Of a stretch of DNA of 28,714 nt, positions 8,246 through 15,290 are shown piece after piece. The notes below the pieces were generated by a model that did no database searches, had not been told where the DNA came from, and worked only from the letters and a program-made list of their open reading frames with translations. Location of the stretch: the NCBI GenBank assembly GCA_002309795.1, contig DBXZ01000007.1:1-28714 (forward strand). Reading direction: 5' to 3'. The translations under genes were made by a program, and so were the position numbers. Source of the DNA: Bacteroidales bacterium UBA1199. Lineage in GTDB: Bacteria; Bacteroidota; Bacteroidia; Bacteroidales; UBA932. Position 1 is the stretch's first letter; each line of letters begins with the position of its first letter.

Positions 8246-8985
8246 ACGAGTTCCTCCTTTTTGAATACCGGGCCCTCCTTGCAGGTACGTTTGGGACCGG
8301 AAGTGGTCTGGCAGGTGCAACCGTAGCAGATGCCCGCACCGCATCCCATCCGCTCTTCCGTGCTCACTTCACCGGGTTCACGCAACTGGGTGCAGAGCGC
8401 CTTGAGCATGGGCCGGGGACCGCAGGCATAGAAATAATCCGATTTGACGACGCACATCCGGATGGCGTCGGTCACGAAACCCTGGCATCCGGCGGAACCG
8501 TCGGCCGTGGCCACGATGACGTCGGCACCGGCAGCCTCAAGTTCCTTTTCGAGAAAGATGTCGTTCTTTGTGTTGAAACCCAGAACCGCAGTCACGTGAC
8601 GGTCAGCCTCACGCAGCTGCTTGCAAAGCAGCAGGAGCGGCGCGACACCCACGCCCCCGCCCACGATCATCGCCTCGCCGCCCTTGGGGCAGGCTTCGAT
8701 ATCGAATCCGTTGCCCAGGCCGCAGAGCAGGCTGAGCGGAGTGCCGGGTTGCAGCGCAACCAGTTCCGCAGTTCCCTTGCCCACCACTTTGACAATGAGC
8801 GTCAGGATGCCCGGTTCGCAGTCGCAGACCGAAATGGGACGGCGCAGGTAGAGACCCGGCACCGATACCATCACGAACTGGCCCGCCTTGCGCAGGCCGG
8901 TGGTATCACCGGAGAGACGCAACCGCCAGGTGGCAGCGGCAATCTCTTCCGTGGAGATCAGGGTAAAGGTTCTTTCACTTGCCAT
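8239..8985 (-). CDS. pyrK: Dihydroorotate dehydrogenase electron-transfer subunit (FAD, 2Fe-2S)
   Basis: PyrK carries electrons from PyrD to NAD in the PyrD2K2 complex. The 248 residues show the ferredoxin-reductase layout. The FAD-binding motif is LRRPISVCD. The NAD domain follows, with GGEAMIVGGGVGVAPLL and FYACGPRPMLKAL. The C-terminal 2Fe-2S site has Cys215, Cys220, Cys223 and Cys235 within MGCGAGICYGC and the following TCKEG. Its start overlaps the 3' end of pyrC by 11 bases and its 3' end overlaps pyrD. PyrK next to pyrD confirms that the dehydrogenase is the NAD-linked 1B type rather than the quinone-linked class 2. Confidence 0.95.
   Translation of the reverse strand: MASERTFTLISTEEIAAATWRLRLSGDTTGLRKAGQFVMVSVPGLYLRRPISVCDCEPGILTLIVKVVGKGTAELVALQPGTPLSLLCGLGNGFDIEACPKGGEAMIVGGGVGVAPLLLLCKQLREADRHVTAVLGFNTKNDIFLEKELEAAGADVIVATADGSAGCQGFVTDAIRMCVVKSDYFYACGPRPMLKALCTQLREPGEVSTEERMGCGAGICYGCTCQTTSGPKRTCKEGPVFKKEELVW
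8253..8259 (-). promoter_or_regulatory. Shine-Dalgarno-like sequence of pyrD inside pyrK
   Basis: AAGGAGG ends 7 bases before the pyrD ATG at 8245 and lies in the final codons of pyrK (Lys-Lys-Glu-Glu). It decides the pyrD start. Such a strong site is unusual here, as the other starts I inspected in this window lack one. It may also simply reflect the encoded residues. Confidence 0.55.
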
Positions 8986-10192
8986 ATTGATAGACGGGGA
9001 CTCCGTTTTTGAGGGTCATGCAGATGCGGCCTTTCACCTTCCACCCTTCAAAGGGGGTGGAGCGGCCTTTCGAGAGAAAATCCCGACTGTCCAGGATGAA
9101 TTCGCTGCGCGTATCGATCAACGTCAGGTCGGCCTTCTCTCCAACGGCCACTCCTCCGCCGATGCGGAAGATGCGGCGCGGGGCGATACTCATGGCTTCG
9201 ATAAGCCGTTCCAGTGAGATGCGGCCCGTTTCCACGAGTCGGGTGTAGAGTACGGGAAAGGCGGTTTCCAAGCCCACGATGCCGTTGGCGCTGCCGGCAA
9301 AACCCAGCGACTTCTGGGCGGCCGTGTGCGGGGCGTGGTCCGTGGCGATTACATCGACGGTACCGTCCAGGAGCCCTTCAATCAGGGCTTCACGGTCGTC
9401 TGCCGTATGGATGGGAGGATTCATTTTGAATCGGCCGTCATCCTGCAGGTCGTCTTCGCACAGGGTCAGATAGTGCGGAGCGGTTTCGCAGGTCACCCGG
9501 ACGCCGCGCGCTTTGGCAGCGCGGATCAGTTCCACACTGCGGCGGGTGGAGATGTGGCAGACGTGGTAGCGGCAGCGGGTCTCTTCAGCCAGGACCAAAT
9601 CACGTGCAATCTGGCTCCACTCCATTTCCGCCGTATCTTTTTTGGAAAGGTCTTCGCAGTGGGCTACAATCAGGCAGTCTTCGCGGGCGGCCTGCTGCAT
9701 GGCGCGACGCATCACGCCGTCATCCTGCACGCCGCTGCCATCATCTGAAAAGGCGCTGCAACGCCCTTTCAGCGCTGCCATATCCACCGGTTCCAGACCG
9801 GCCCGGTTCCGGGTGATGGTGGCGTACGGGAATACGTCGATGACCGCGTCGCGGTCAATGATGGCCTGTTCGATGGACAGCGTTTCGGGAGCATCGGGCG
9901 CGGGTTCGAGATTCGGCATGGCACAGACCGCCGTATAGCCGCCGCGCGCCGCAGCGAGCGATCCTGTGCGGATGGTTTCCTTTTCCGGAAAACCGGGCTC
10001 GCGAAAATGGACGTGGACATCGGCCAGACCGGGGACAGCGATTAGTCCGCCTGCATCGATAACAGGGATTCCGGAAGAAAGCAGATTCTGGCCGATTTCA
10101 GCGATACGCCCCTCCCGAATGAGGATATCGGCTTCCCGGAGGCCGCCTTCGGCCACCAGTCGCGCGTTTTTGATTATGCAGGTTCCGTGCAT
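8975..10192 (-). CDS. pyrC: Dihydroorotase, type I
   Basis: Dihydroorotase cyclises carbamoyl-aspartate to dihydroorotate. The protein has 405 residues, slightly below the usual 420-430 of type I enzymes. The metal ligands His60 and His62 lie in HVHFREPG. The bridging segment is FSDDGSGVQ, and the remaining metal and catalytic residues are visible in AHCED, CHISTRRSVE and IATDHAPHT. The type I family matches the one used in the Bacillus pyr operon rather than the short E. coli type. It is the first gene of the pyr operon; the start ATG at 10192 lies about 64 bases from the predicted transcription start. carA, carB and pyrB are not in the window, so the first two steps of the pathway are encoded elsewhere. 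Confidence 0.95.
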   Translation of the reverse strand: MHGTCIIKNARLVAEGGLREADILIREGRIAEIGQNLLSSGIPVIDAGGLIAVPGLADVHVHFREPGFPEKETIRTGSLAAARGGYTAVCAMPNLEPAPDAPETLSIEQAIIDRDAVIDVFPYATITRNRAGLEPVDMAALKGRCSAFSDDGSGVQDDGVMRRAMQQAAREDCLIVAHCEDLSKKDTAEMEWSQIARDLVLAEETRCRYHVCHISTRRSVELIRAAKARGVRVTCETAPHYLTLCEDDLQDDGRFKMNPPIHTADDREALIEGLLDGTVDVIATDHAPHTAAQKSLGFAGSANGIVGLETAFPVLYTRLVETGRISLERLIEAMSIAPRRIFRIGGGVAVGEKADLTLIDTRSEFILDSRDFLSKGRSTPFEGWKVKGRICMTLKNGVPVYQYGK

Positions 10193-10262
10193 TCCCAGAT
10201 AAAAAAATAGACAGCCTGAGCTGCCTTCACCACGACCCCTTCATCACTTGGTGTTATTGGTG

Positions 10263-10270
10263 CAAAGATA
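10263..10270 (-). promoter_or_regulatory. Predicted promoter -7 element of the pyr operon
   Basis: On the minus strand this reads TATCTTTG, a match to TAnnTTTG. A T-rich stretch ending in TTTG lies 22 bases further upstream (plus 10293-10296 is CAAA), slightly beyond ideal -33 spacing. Transcription would begin near 10256, giving a leader of about 64 bases. I see no clear terminator/antiterminator pair of the PyrR type in it. Confidence 0.5.
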
Positions 10271-10340
10271 CACTATTTCCGGCAATTCATTGCAAAAAAC
10301 TTTTCAACCATATATTGCTGATAAAATTCCTGAAAACTCC

Positions 10341-10356
10341 CCTGTGGATTCACAGG
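10341..10356. promoter_or_regulatory. Perfect 6-base inverted repeat upstream of the pur promoter
   Basis: The arms CCTGTG and CACAGG flank GATT. The dyad covers the place where the -33 element of the pur promoter should be, and no good TTTG is found there. That suggests a protein-binding site, either an operator or an activator site. The binding protein is unknown. Confidence 0.4.
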
Positions 10357-10363
10357 AACGCGT

Positions 10364-10371
10364 TATCTTTG
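10364..10371 (+). promoter_or_regulatory. Predicted promoter -7 element of the pur operon
   Basis: TATCTTTG matches TAnnTTTG exactly and is the same octamer as the pyr element facing the other way. It lies 28 bases before purC. Transcription should begin near 10378, inside the following inverted repeat. The -33 element is weak. Confidence 0.6.
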
Positions 10372-10393
10372 TGCTTTGACTTAGTCAAAGCAC
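10371..10393. promoter_or_regulatory. Perfect 10-base inverted repeat over the pur transcription start (candidate operator or leader hairpin)
   Basis: The arms GTGCTTTGAC (10371-10380) and GTCAAAGCAC (10384-10393) are exactly complementary around TTA. The dyad shares a base with the -7 element, covers the predicted start site and ends 6 bases before purC. It has no T run, so it is not a terminator. It could be an operator for a dimeric repressor or a hairpin limiting purC translation. No regulator gene is in the window. Confidence 0.55.
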
Positions 10394-10399
10394 CAACCC

Positions 10400-11083
10400 A
10401 TGAAAAAAATCTACACAGGCAAGACCAAAGACGTCTTCGCACTCGAAAACGGCAACTACCTTCTCAAATTCAAAGATGACTGCACCGGCAAGGACGGCGT
10501 GTTCGACCCGGGCGAGAATTCTGTAGGACTGACCATCGACGGAGTCGGTGACGTCAACCTCCGCATGTCCATCTACTTTTTCGAAAAAATCAACGCAGCG
10601 GGCATCCGCACCCATTATGTAAACGCCAACCTGGCCGACACCACGATGGAGGTGCTCCCGGCAAAGGTATTCGGCAAAGGACTGGAAGTCATCTGCCGCC
10701 ACAAGGCTGTCGGCAGTTTCTACCGCCGCTACAATGATTATATTGAAGAGGGTGCCGATCTTCCCGCCTATGTAGAAACCACTTTCAAGAACGACGAAAA
10801 GGGTGATCCCCTCGTCACCAAAGAGGGCCTGATCGTACTCGGCGTGATGTCTGCCAAGCAGTACGACGACATCGCCGAAATGACCCGCCGCATCACCCAG
10901 ATCGTGGCTGACGACCTCAAGTCCAAGGGTCTGGTTCTTTACGACATCAAATTCGAATTCGGCTACGACAAGGACGGCAACGTGATGTTGATCGACGAAA
11001 TCGCCTCCGGTAACATGCGCGTCTACAAAGACGGCAAGTATATTGACCCGATGACCCTTTCCAAACTCTTCTTCGCCAAATAG
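10400..11083 (+). CDS. purC: SAICAR synthetase (phosphoribosylaminoimidazole-succinocarboxamide synthase), short form
   Basis: PurC joins CAIR and aspartate using ATP. The 227-residue protein begins [12 protein letters not shown], the first ATP-binding motif of the family. It continues with [14 protein letters not shown] (the usual VxRxxAxGS motif) and DIKFEFGYD followed by [12 protein letters not shown], which matches the family's DxKxEFG and DExxxPDxxR segments with some divergence. It resembles the compact, Clostridia-type PurC, whereas Bacteroides PurC is, as I recall, about 310 residues and opens differently. It is the first gene of the 11-gene pur operon and lies just behind the 23-base dyad. 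purE follows after 3 bases. Confidence 0.93.
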   Translation: MKKIYTGKTKDVFALENGNYLLKFKDDCTGKDGVFDPGENSVGLTIDGVGDVNLRMSIYFFEKINAAGIRTHYVNANLADTTMEVLPAKVFGKGLEVICRHKAVGSFYRRYNDYIEEGADLPAYVETTFKNDEKGDPLVTKEGLIVLGVMSAKQYDDIAEMTRRITQIVADDLKSKGLVLYDIKFEFGYDKDGNVMLIDEIASGNMRVYKDGKYIDPMTLSKLFFAK

Positions 11084-11086
11084 CGT

Positions 11087-11554
11087 ATGAAAGTCAGTAT
11101 CATCATGGGATCCAAGAGCGACTGGGGCGTCATGTCCGGTGCCTGCGAGATCCTCGACCAGTTCGGCGTGCCTTATGAGAAGAAAGTTCTCAGCGCGCAC
11201 CGCACCCCCAAGGCCTTCTCCGACTACATGGCCGGAGCCCGCGACCGGGGCGTGGGTGTCGTGATTGCCGGAGCCGGCGGAGCTGCCCACCTTCCGGGCA
11301 TGGCCGCCGCGCTGACCGACCTTCCGGTGATCGGCGTTCCCATCAAGAGCGCCGCGTTGAACGGACTCGACTCCCTGCTCTCGATTGTCCAGATGCCTTC
11401 GGGCATTCCCGTGGCCACCATGGCGATAGACGGCGCCAAGAATGCAGCCCTCTACGCCGTGGCCGTCTTCGCGCTGCACGACGGCGCACTTGCCGCCGCA
11501 CTGGCGGAGTTCCGAAAAAAGCAAGCAGACAAAGTCCTTCAAACAGAGCTGTAG
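11087..11554 (+). CDS. purE: N5-carboxyaminoimidazole ribonucleotide mutase (class I PurE)
   Basis: The 155 residues carry [21 protein letters not shown] and [14 protein letters not shown], followed by [13 protein letters not shown]. These match class I PurE (mutase) rather than the class II carboxylase of animals and spirochaetes. The reaction rearranges N5-CAIR to CAIR. Class I enzymes usually work with PurK, which makes N5-CAIR from AIR, ATP and bicarbonate; no purK is present in this window. Gaps of 3 bases to purC and 1 base to purL place it firmly in the operon. Confidence 0.95.
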   Translation: MKVSIIMGSKSDWGVMSGACEILDQFGVPYEKKVLSAHRTPKAFSDYMAGARDRGVGVVIAGAGGAAHLPGMAAALTDLPVIGVPIKSAALNGLDSLLSIVQMPSGIPVATMAIDGAKNAALYAVAVFALHDGALAAALAEFRKKQADKVLQTEL

Positions 11555-11555
11555 G

Positions 11556-14500
11556 ATGCAACCGCACAGAATTTTTGTAGAAAAGTCTTCGGAGTTTCAG
11601 GTTGAGGCGCAGAGCCTCAGGAATGAGTTCAACGAAAACCTTTCTCTCTCCCTCCATTCCCTCAGGTTACTGATTGTCTACGACCTGTTCGGGTTTACGG
11701 ATGAACTTCTCGAAAAGTGCCGCTACACGGTATTCGGCGAGACCGTCACCGACCGCGTAACCGACGACTGCCCGCTGGAGGGCAAGCGCTATCTGGCTGT
11801 CGAATTCATTCCCGGCCAGTTCGACCAGCGCGCCTCGTCGGCCGTAGACTGCGTGCATTTGATCGATCCGGAAGCCGACGTACAGATCCGCAGCGCGCGG
11901 CTGCTGATCTTCGACGACAATCTGTCCGATGCGCAACTGGAAGCCATCCGCAACTACTATATTAATAAGGTGGAGGCCCGCGAGAAGAACCTGGCCCTGC
12001 TGGCGCCTCCGGGTGCGGCGGATGTGCGGCCGCTCGCAACGCTCGAGGGATTCACGGAGATGCCGGAGAGCGAGTTCGCCGGCTTCTGCCGTCGCTGGGG
12101 ACTGGCCATGAATACCGACGACCTGCGCGAAGTGGTGCGCTACTTCCGCGCGGAACGACGGAACCCGACCGAGACGGAACTGCGGATTCTGGATACCTAT
12201 TGGAGCGACCACTGCCGTCATACCACCTTCACCACCGCCCTCACCGGCATCCGGATTGAAGATTCGTTCCTTAAATGCGATATCGAGGCTACGCTGGAAG
12301 AGTTGCTGGCCATCCGCAGGGAACTGGGCCGGGACAAAAAGGATCTCTGCCTGATGGAACTCGCCACCATCGGCGCACGCTACCTCCGCAAGAAGGGGTT
12401 GCTGGACGATATGGAGCAGAGCGAAGAGAACAACGCCTGCAGCATCTACGTGAATGTGGACGTGGACGGCCGCACGGAAAAATGGCTGCTCCAGTTCAAG
12501 AACGAAACCCATAACCACCCGACCGAAATCGAGCCGTTCGGCGGCGCTTCGACCTGTCTGGGCGGCGCCATCCGCGACCCGCTCTCCGGCCGCGCATACG
12601 TGTACCAGGCCATGCGCGTAACCGGTGCCGGGGACATCTGCAAGAGCGTCGCAGAAACCCTGCCGGGCAAGTTGCCCCAGCGCGTGATTACCCGCAAGGC
12701 GGCAGCCGGCTACTCCAGCTACGGCAACCAGATAGGCTTGGCCACCACGCACGTTCGCGAGATTTTCCACGAAGGCTATACCGCCAAACGAATGGAGGTG
12801 GGTGCCGTCGTCGGTGCCGTCAAGGCCGATGCAGTCCGCCGCGAGAGCCCCGCTCCGGGCGACAGGATCCTGCTGCTCGGCGGCCGGACCGGCCGGGACG
12901 GAATCGGCGGAGCGACCGGTGCTTCCAAAGAGCACAATGAAGCGTCGCTCGAAACCTGCGGCAGCGAAGTCCAGAAGGGTAACGCCCCCGAAGAGCGCAA
13001 ACTGCAGCGCCTGTTCCGCCGTAAAGAGGTGACCCGTCTCATCAAGAAGTCTAACGACTTCGGCGCGGGCGGCGTGAGCGTCGCAATCGGCGAACTCGCT
13101 CCCGGACTGGATATCTGGCTGGAGCGGGTACCCGCCAAATATAGCGGCCTCAACCCCATGGAGCTGGCCATCAGCGAGTCCCAGGAACGTATGGCCGTGG
13201 TGATCGAGGCTAAAGACCTTGCCGAATTCGTCCGCTACTGCGGCGAAGAGAATATTGAAGTGACCGAGGTGGCCGAAGTGACCGACCGCGGCCGCATGCG
13301 GATCTTCCACCGCAACAAGACGGTGGCCGATCTCTCCCGCGAGTTTATTGACAGCGCCGGCGCACGCCATATGGCCAGCGCTTTCATCATGGCTCCGGAA
13401 GAACGCAATCCGTTCCGCCAGCAGCCGTCAGGGCACACCTTGGAAGAAAAACTCTGCAACCTGATGGGCGAAGCGAACGTAGCTTCGCAGAAAGGAATGG
13501 TGGAAATGTTCGACTCCACCGTGGGCCGTTCGACCGTGCTGATGCCCTACGGCGGCGCACGTCAGGCCACCGAGACGCAGGTCTCCGTGCAGAAACTGCC
13601 CGTTGACGGACATACCGAAACCGCCAGCATGATGGCCTTCGGTTACAACCCCTATCTCTCCTCGTGGAGCCCGTATCACGGTGCTGCATACGCCGTGGTC
13701 GAAGCCTGCGCCAAGGTGACCGCTGCCGGCGGCGATTTCAGCCGGATGCGCTTCTCCTACCAGGAGTATTTTGAAAAGATGACCTCCGAGCGCAGCTGGG
13801 GCAAGCCCCTCGCAGCCCTGCTCGGAACCTTGAAGATGCAGCTTGCCTTCGGCCTGCCGGCTATCGGCGGAAAGGACTCGATGAGCGGCACCTTCGAACA
13901 CCTGAACGTTCCGCCCACCCTGATTGCCTTCGGCGTCACCACCGTGGACGCGCGCAAGGTCATTTCTCCCGAGTTCAAACAGGCGGGCCACCCGCTCTGG
14001 ATGATCGATCACCGGCCGCTGAGCGACGGCATGCCCGACACCGAACAGCTGCAGGAGAACTGGCGTGCTATCCGTGAGAAAATTGAAACGGGCGAAATCG
14101 TTGCCGCGTGGGCCCTCGGATTCGGCGGCCTGGCAGAGGCGCTGGCCAAGATGGGATTCGGCAACAATCTGGGCGCCGAAGTCAGCTGCAGCGACGCGGA
14201 ACTGTTCGACAACACCTGCGGGTCGATCCTGGTGGAGGCGACCGGCGAACTCTCCGCACCGTGTGCGCGCCGGATCGGCAGCGTCATTGCGGAACCCGAG
14301 CTCCGGATCAACGGAGAGACGATCGCCCTCGATACTCTTGAACGGGCGAACGAAGGCCGTTACGACAAGATTTACCCCGCCAAGGTGCAGCCCGCCAGCG
14401 TGGAGATGCCGGCTTTTGCAACCGACTCCGCACCCGCGCCGGTCCGCACTTATCCCGGAGCGGCTATCGAGCATCCGCGGGTCTATATTCCCGTCTTCCC

Positions 14501-15281
14501 GGGCACCAACTGCGATTACGACACGGCCAAAGCCTTCCGCGAAGCGGGAGCCGAGGTTCGCCTGGGCGTCTTCTGCAACCTGACGGCCAAGGATGTGCAG
14601 GATTCGATCGCCCGGATGAAACGGGCCATTGACGACTGCCAGATTCTTGCCTTTGCCGGCGGATTCTCCTCCGGCGACGAACCGGACGGCAGCGGTAAGT
14701 TTATTGCCAATGTACTGAACAACAAAGAGATTGCGGAATCGATCAACGGCCTGCTTGCGCGCGGCGGTTTGATTCTGGGTATCTGCAACGGATTTCAGGC
14801 GCTCGTCAAGAGCGGTCTGCTGCCCTTCGGCAAACTGGGCTGCGTGACCCCGGATTCCCCCACCCTCTTCCGCAACGACATCAACCGTCACGTCTCGCAG
14901 ATGGTTACCACCCGTGTCGCTTCCGTGAATTCTCCCTGGCTCCGCGGCATGAAGCCCGGCCAGCTGCACGCCATTGCCGTCAGCCACGGCGAGGGCAAGT
15001 TCGTGGTCAGCGAAGCCCTGGCCCGTCAGCTGTTTGCGGCCGGGCAGGTCGCCTTCCAATACGCCGACCCGCAGAATGGGAAAGCCACGATGGAATCGCC
15101 CTTCAATCCCAACGGCTCCTGCTGCGCGATTGAAGGAATCATCAGTCCCGACGGACAGATTCTGGGTAAGATGGGCCATACGGAACGCTACGAGCCGAAC
15201 CTCTTCAAGAACATCAGCGGCGAGAAAGTACAGCCGCTGTTCCGCAACGCAGTCGAATATTTCAGAAAAACAAAAGCATAG
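11556..15281 (+). CDS. purL: Phosphoribosylformylglycinamidine synthase, single-chain form with glutaminase domain
   Basis: PurL converts FGAR to FGAM with ATP and glutamine. From the ATG at 11556, one base after the purE stop, the protein has 1241 residues and combines the PurS-, PurL- and PurQ-like parts. An in-frame ATG at 11442 lies inside purE and adds unrelated residues, so it is rejected. The family motif YWSDHCRHTTF lies near residues 215-225. ATP/metal-binding segments such as NETHNHPTEIEPFGGAST and GIGGATGAS follow. The C-terminal class I amidotransferase runs from about residue 975, with nucleophile Cys1077 in GICNGFQ and His1208 and Glu1210 in GHTERYE. The glutaminase triad is therefore intact, in contrast to the downstream PurF. 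Confidence 0.96.
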   Translation: MQPHRIFVEKSSEFQVEAQSLRNEFNENLSLSLHSLRLLIVYDLFGFTDELLEKCRYTVFGETVTDRVTDDCPLEGKRYLAVEFIPGQFDQRASSAVDCVHLIDPEADVQIRSARLLIFDDNLSDAQLEAIRNYYINKVEAREKNLALLAPPGAADVRPLATLEGFTEMPESEFAGFCRRWGLAMNTDDLREVVRYFRAERRNPTETELRILDTYWSDHCRHTTFTTALTGIRIEDSFLKCDIEATLEELLAIRRELGRDKKDLCLMELATIGARYLRKKGLLDDMEQSEENNACSIYVNVDVDGRTEKWLLQFKNETHNHPTEIEPFGGASTCLGGAIRDPLSGRAYVYQAMRVTGAGDICKSVAETLPGKLPQRVITRKAAAGYSSYGNQIGLATTHVREIFHEGYTAKRMEVGAVVGAVKADAVRRESPAPGDRILLLGGRTGRDGIGGATGASKEHNEASLETCGSEVQKGNAPEERKLQRLFRRKEVTRLIKKSNDFGAGGVSVAIGELAPGLDIWLERVPAKYSGLNPMELAISESQERMAVVIEAKDLAEFVRYCGEENIEVTEVAEVTDRGRMRIFHRNKTVADLSREFIDSAGARHMASAFIMAPEERNPFRQQPSGHTLEEKLCNLMGEANVASQKGMVEMFDSTVGRSTVLMPYGGARQATETQVSVQKLPVDGHTETASMMAFGYNPYLSSWSPYHGAAYAVVEACAKVTAAGGDFSRMRFSYQEYFEKMTSERSWGKPLAALLGTLKMQLAFGLPAIGGKDSMSGTFEHLNVPPTLIAFGVTTVDARKVISPEFKQAGHPLWMIDHRPLSDGMPDTEQLQENWRAIREKIETGEIVAAWALGFGGLAEALAKMGFGNNLGAEVSCSDAELFDNTCGSILVEATGELSAPCARRIGSVIAEPELRINGETIALDTLERANEGRYDKIYPAKVQPASVEMPAFATDSAPAPVRTYPGAAIEHPRVYIPVFPGTNCDYDTAKAFREAGAEVRLGVFCNLTAKDVQDSIARMKRAIDDCQILAFAGGFSSGDEPDGSGKFIANVLNNKEIAESINGLLARGGLILGICNGFQALVKSGLLPFGKLGCVTPDSPTLFRNDINRHVSQMVTTRVASVNSPWLRGMKPGQLHAIAVSHGEGKFVVSEALARQLFAAGQVAFQYADPQNGKATMESPFNPNGSCCAIEGIISPDGQILGKMGHTERYEPNLFKNISGEKVQPLFRNAVEYFRKTKA

Positions 15282-15290
15282 AATCAGAAT

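Noticed and set aside
8246..8344. An upstream in-frame ATG that would extend PyrD by 33 residues
   Set aside because: The extension is the pyrK 3' end read in another frame. The ATG at 8245 has a strong ribosome-binding site and gives the normal class 1B N-terminus.
10193..10262. PyrR-type attenuator or a riboswitch in the pyr leader
   Set aside because: The leader is only about 64 bases and contains only short dyads, such as CACCA/TGGTG, without a T run or a recognisable aptamer.
11442..11555. An upstream in-frame ATG that would extend PurL by 38 residues
   Set aside because: It lies inside purE in another frame. The added residues are unlike PurL, and the ATG at 11556 sits one base after the purE stop as in the other junctions.
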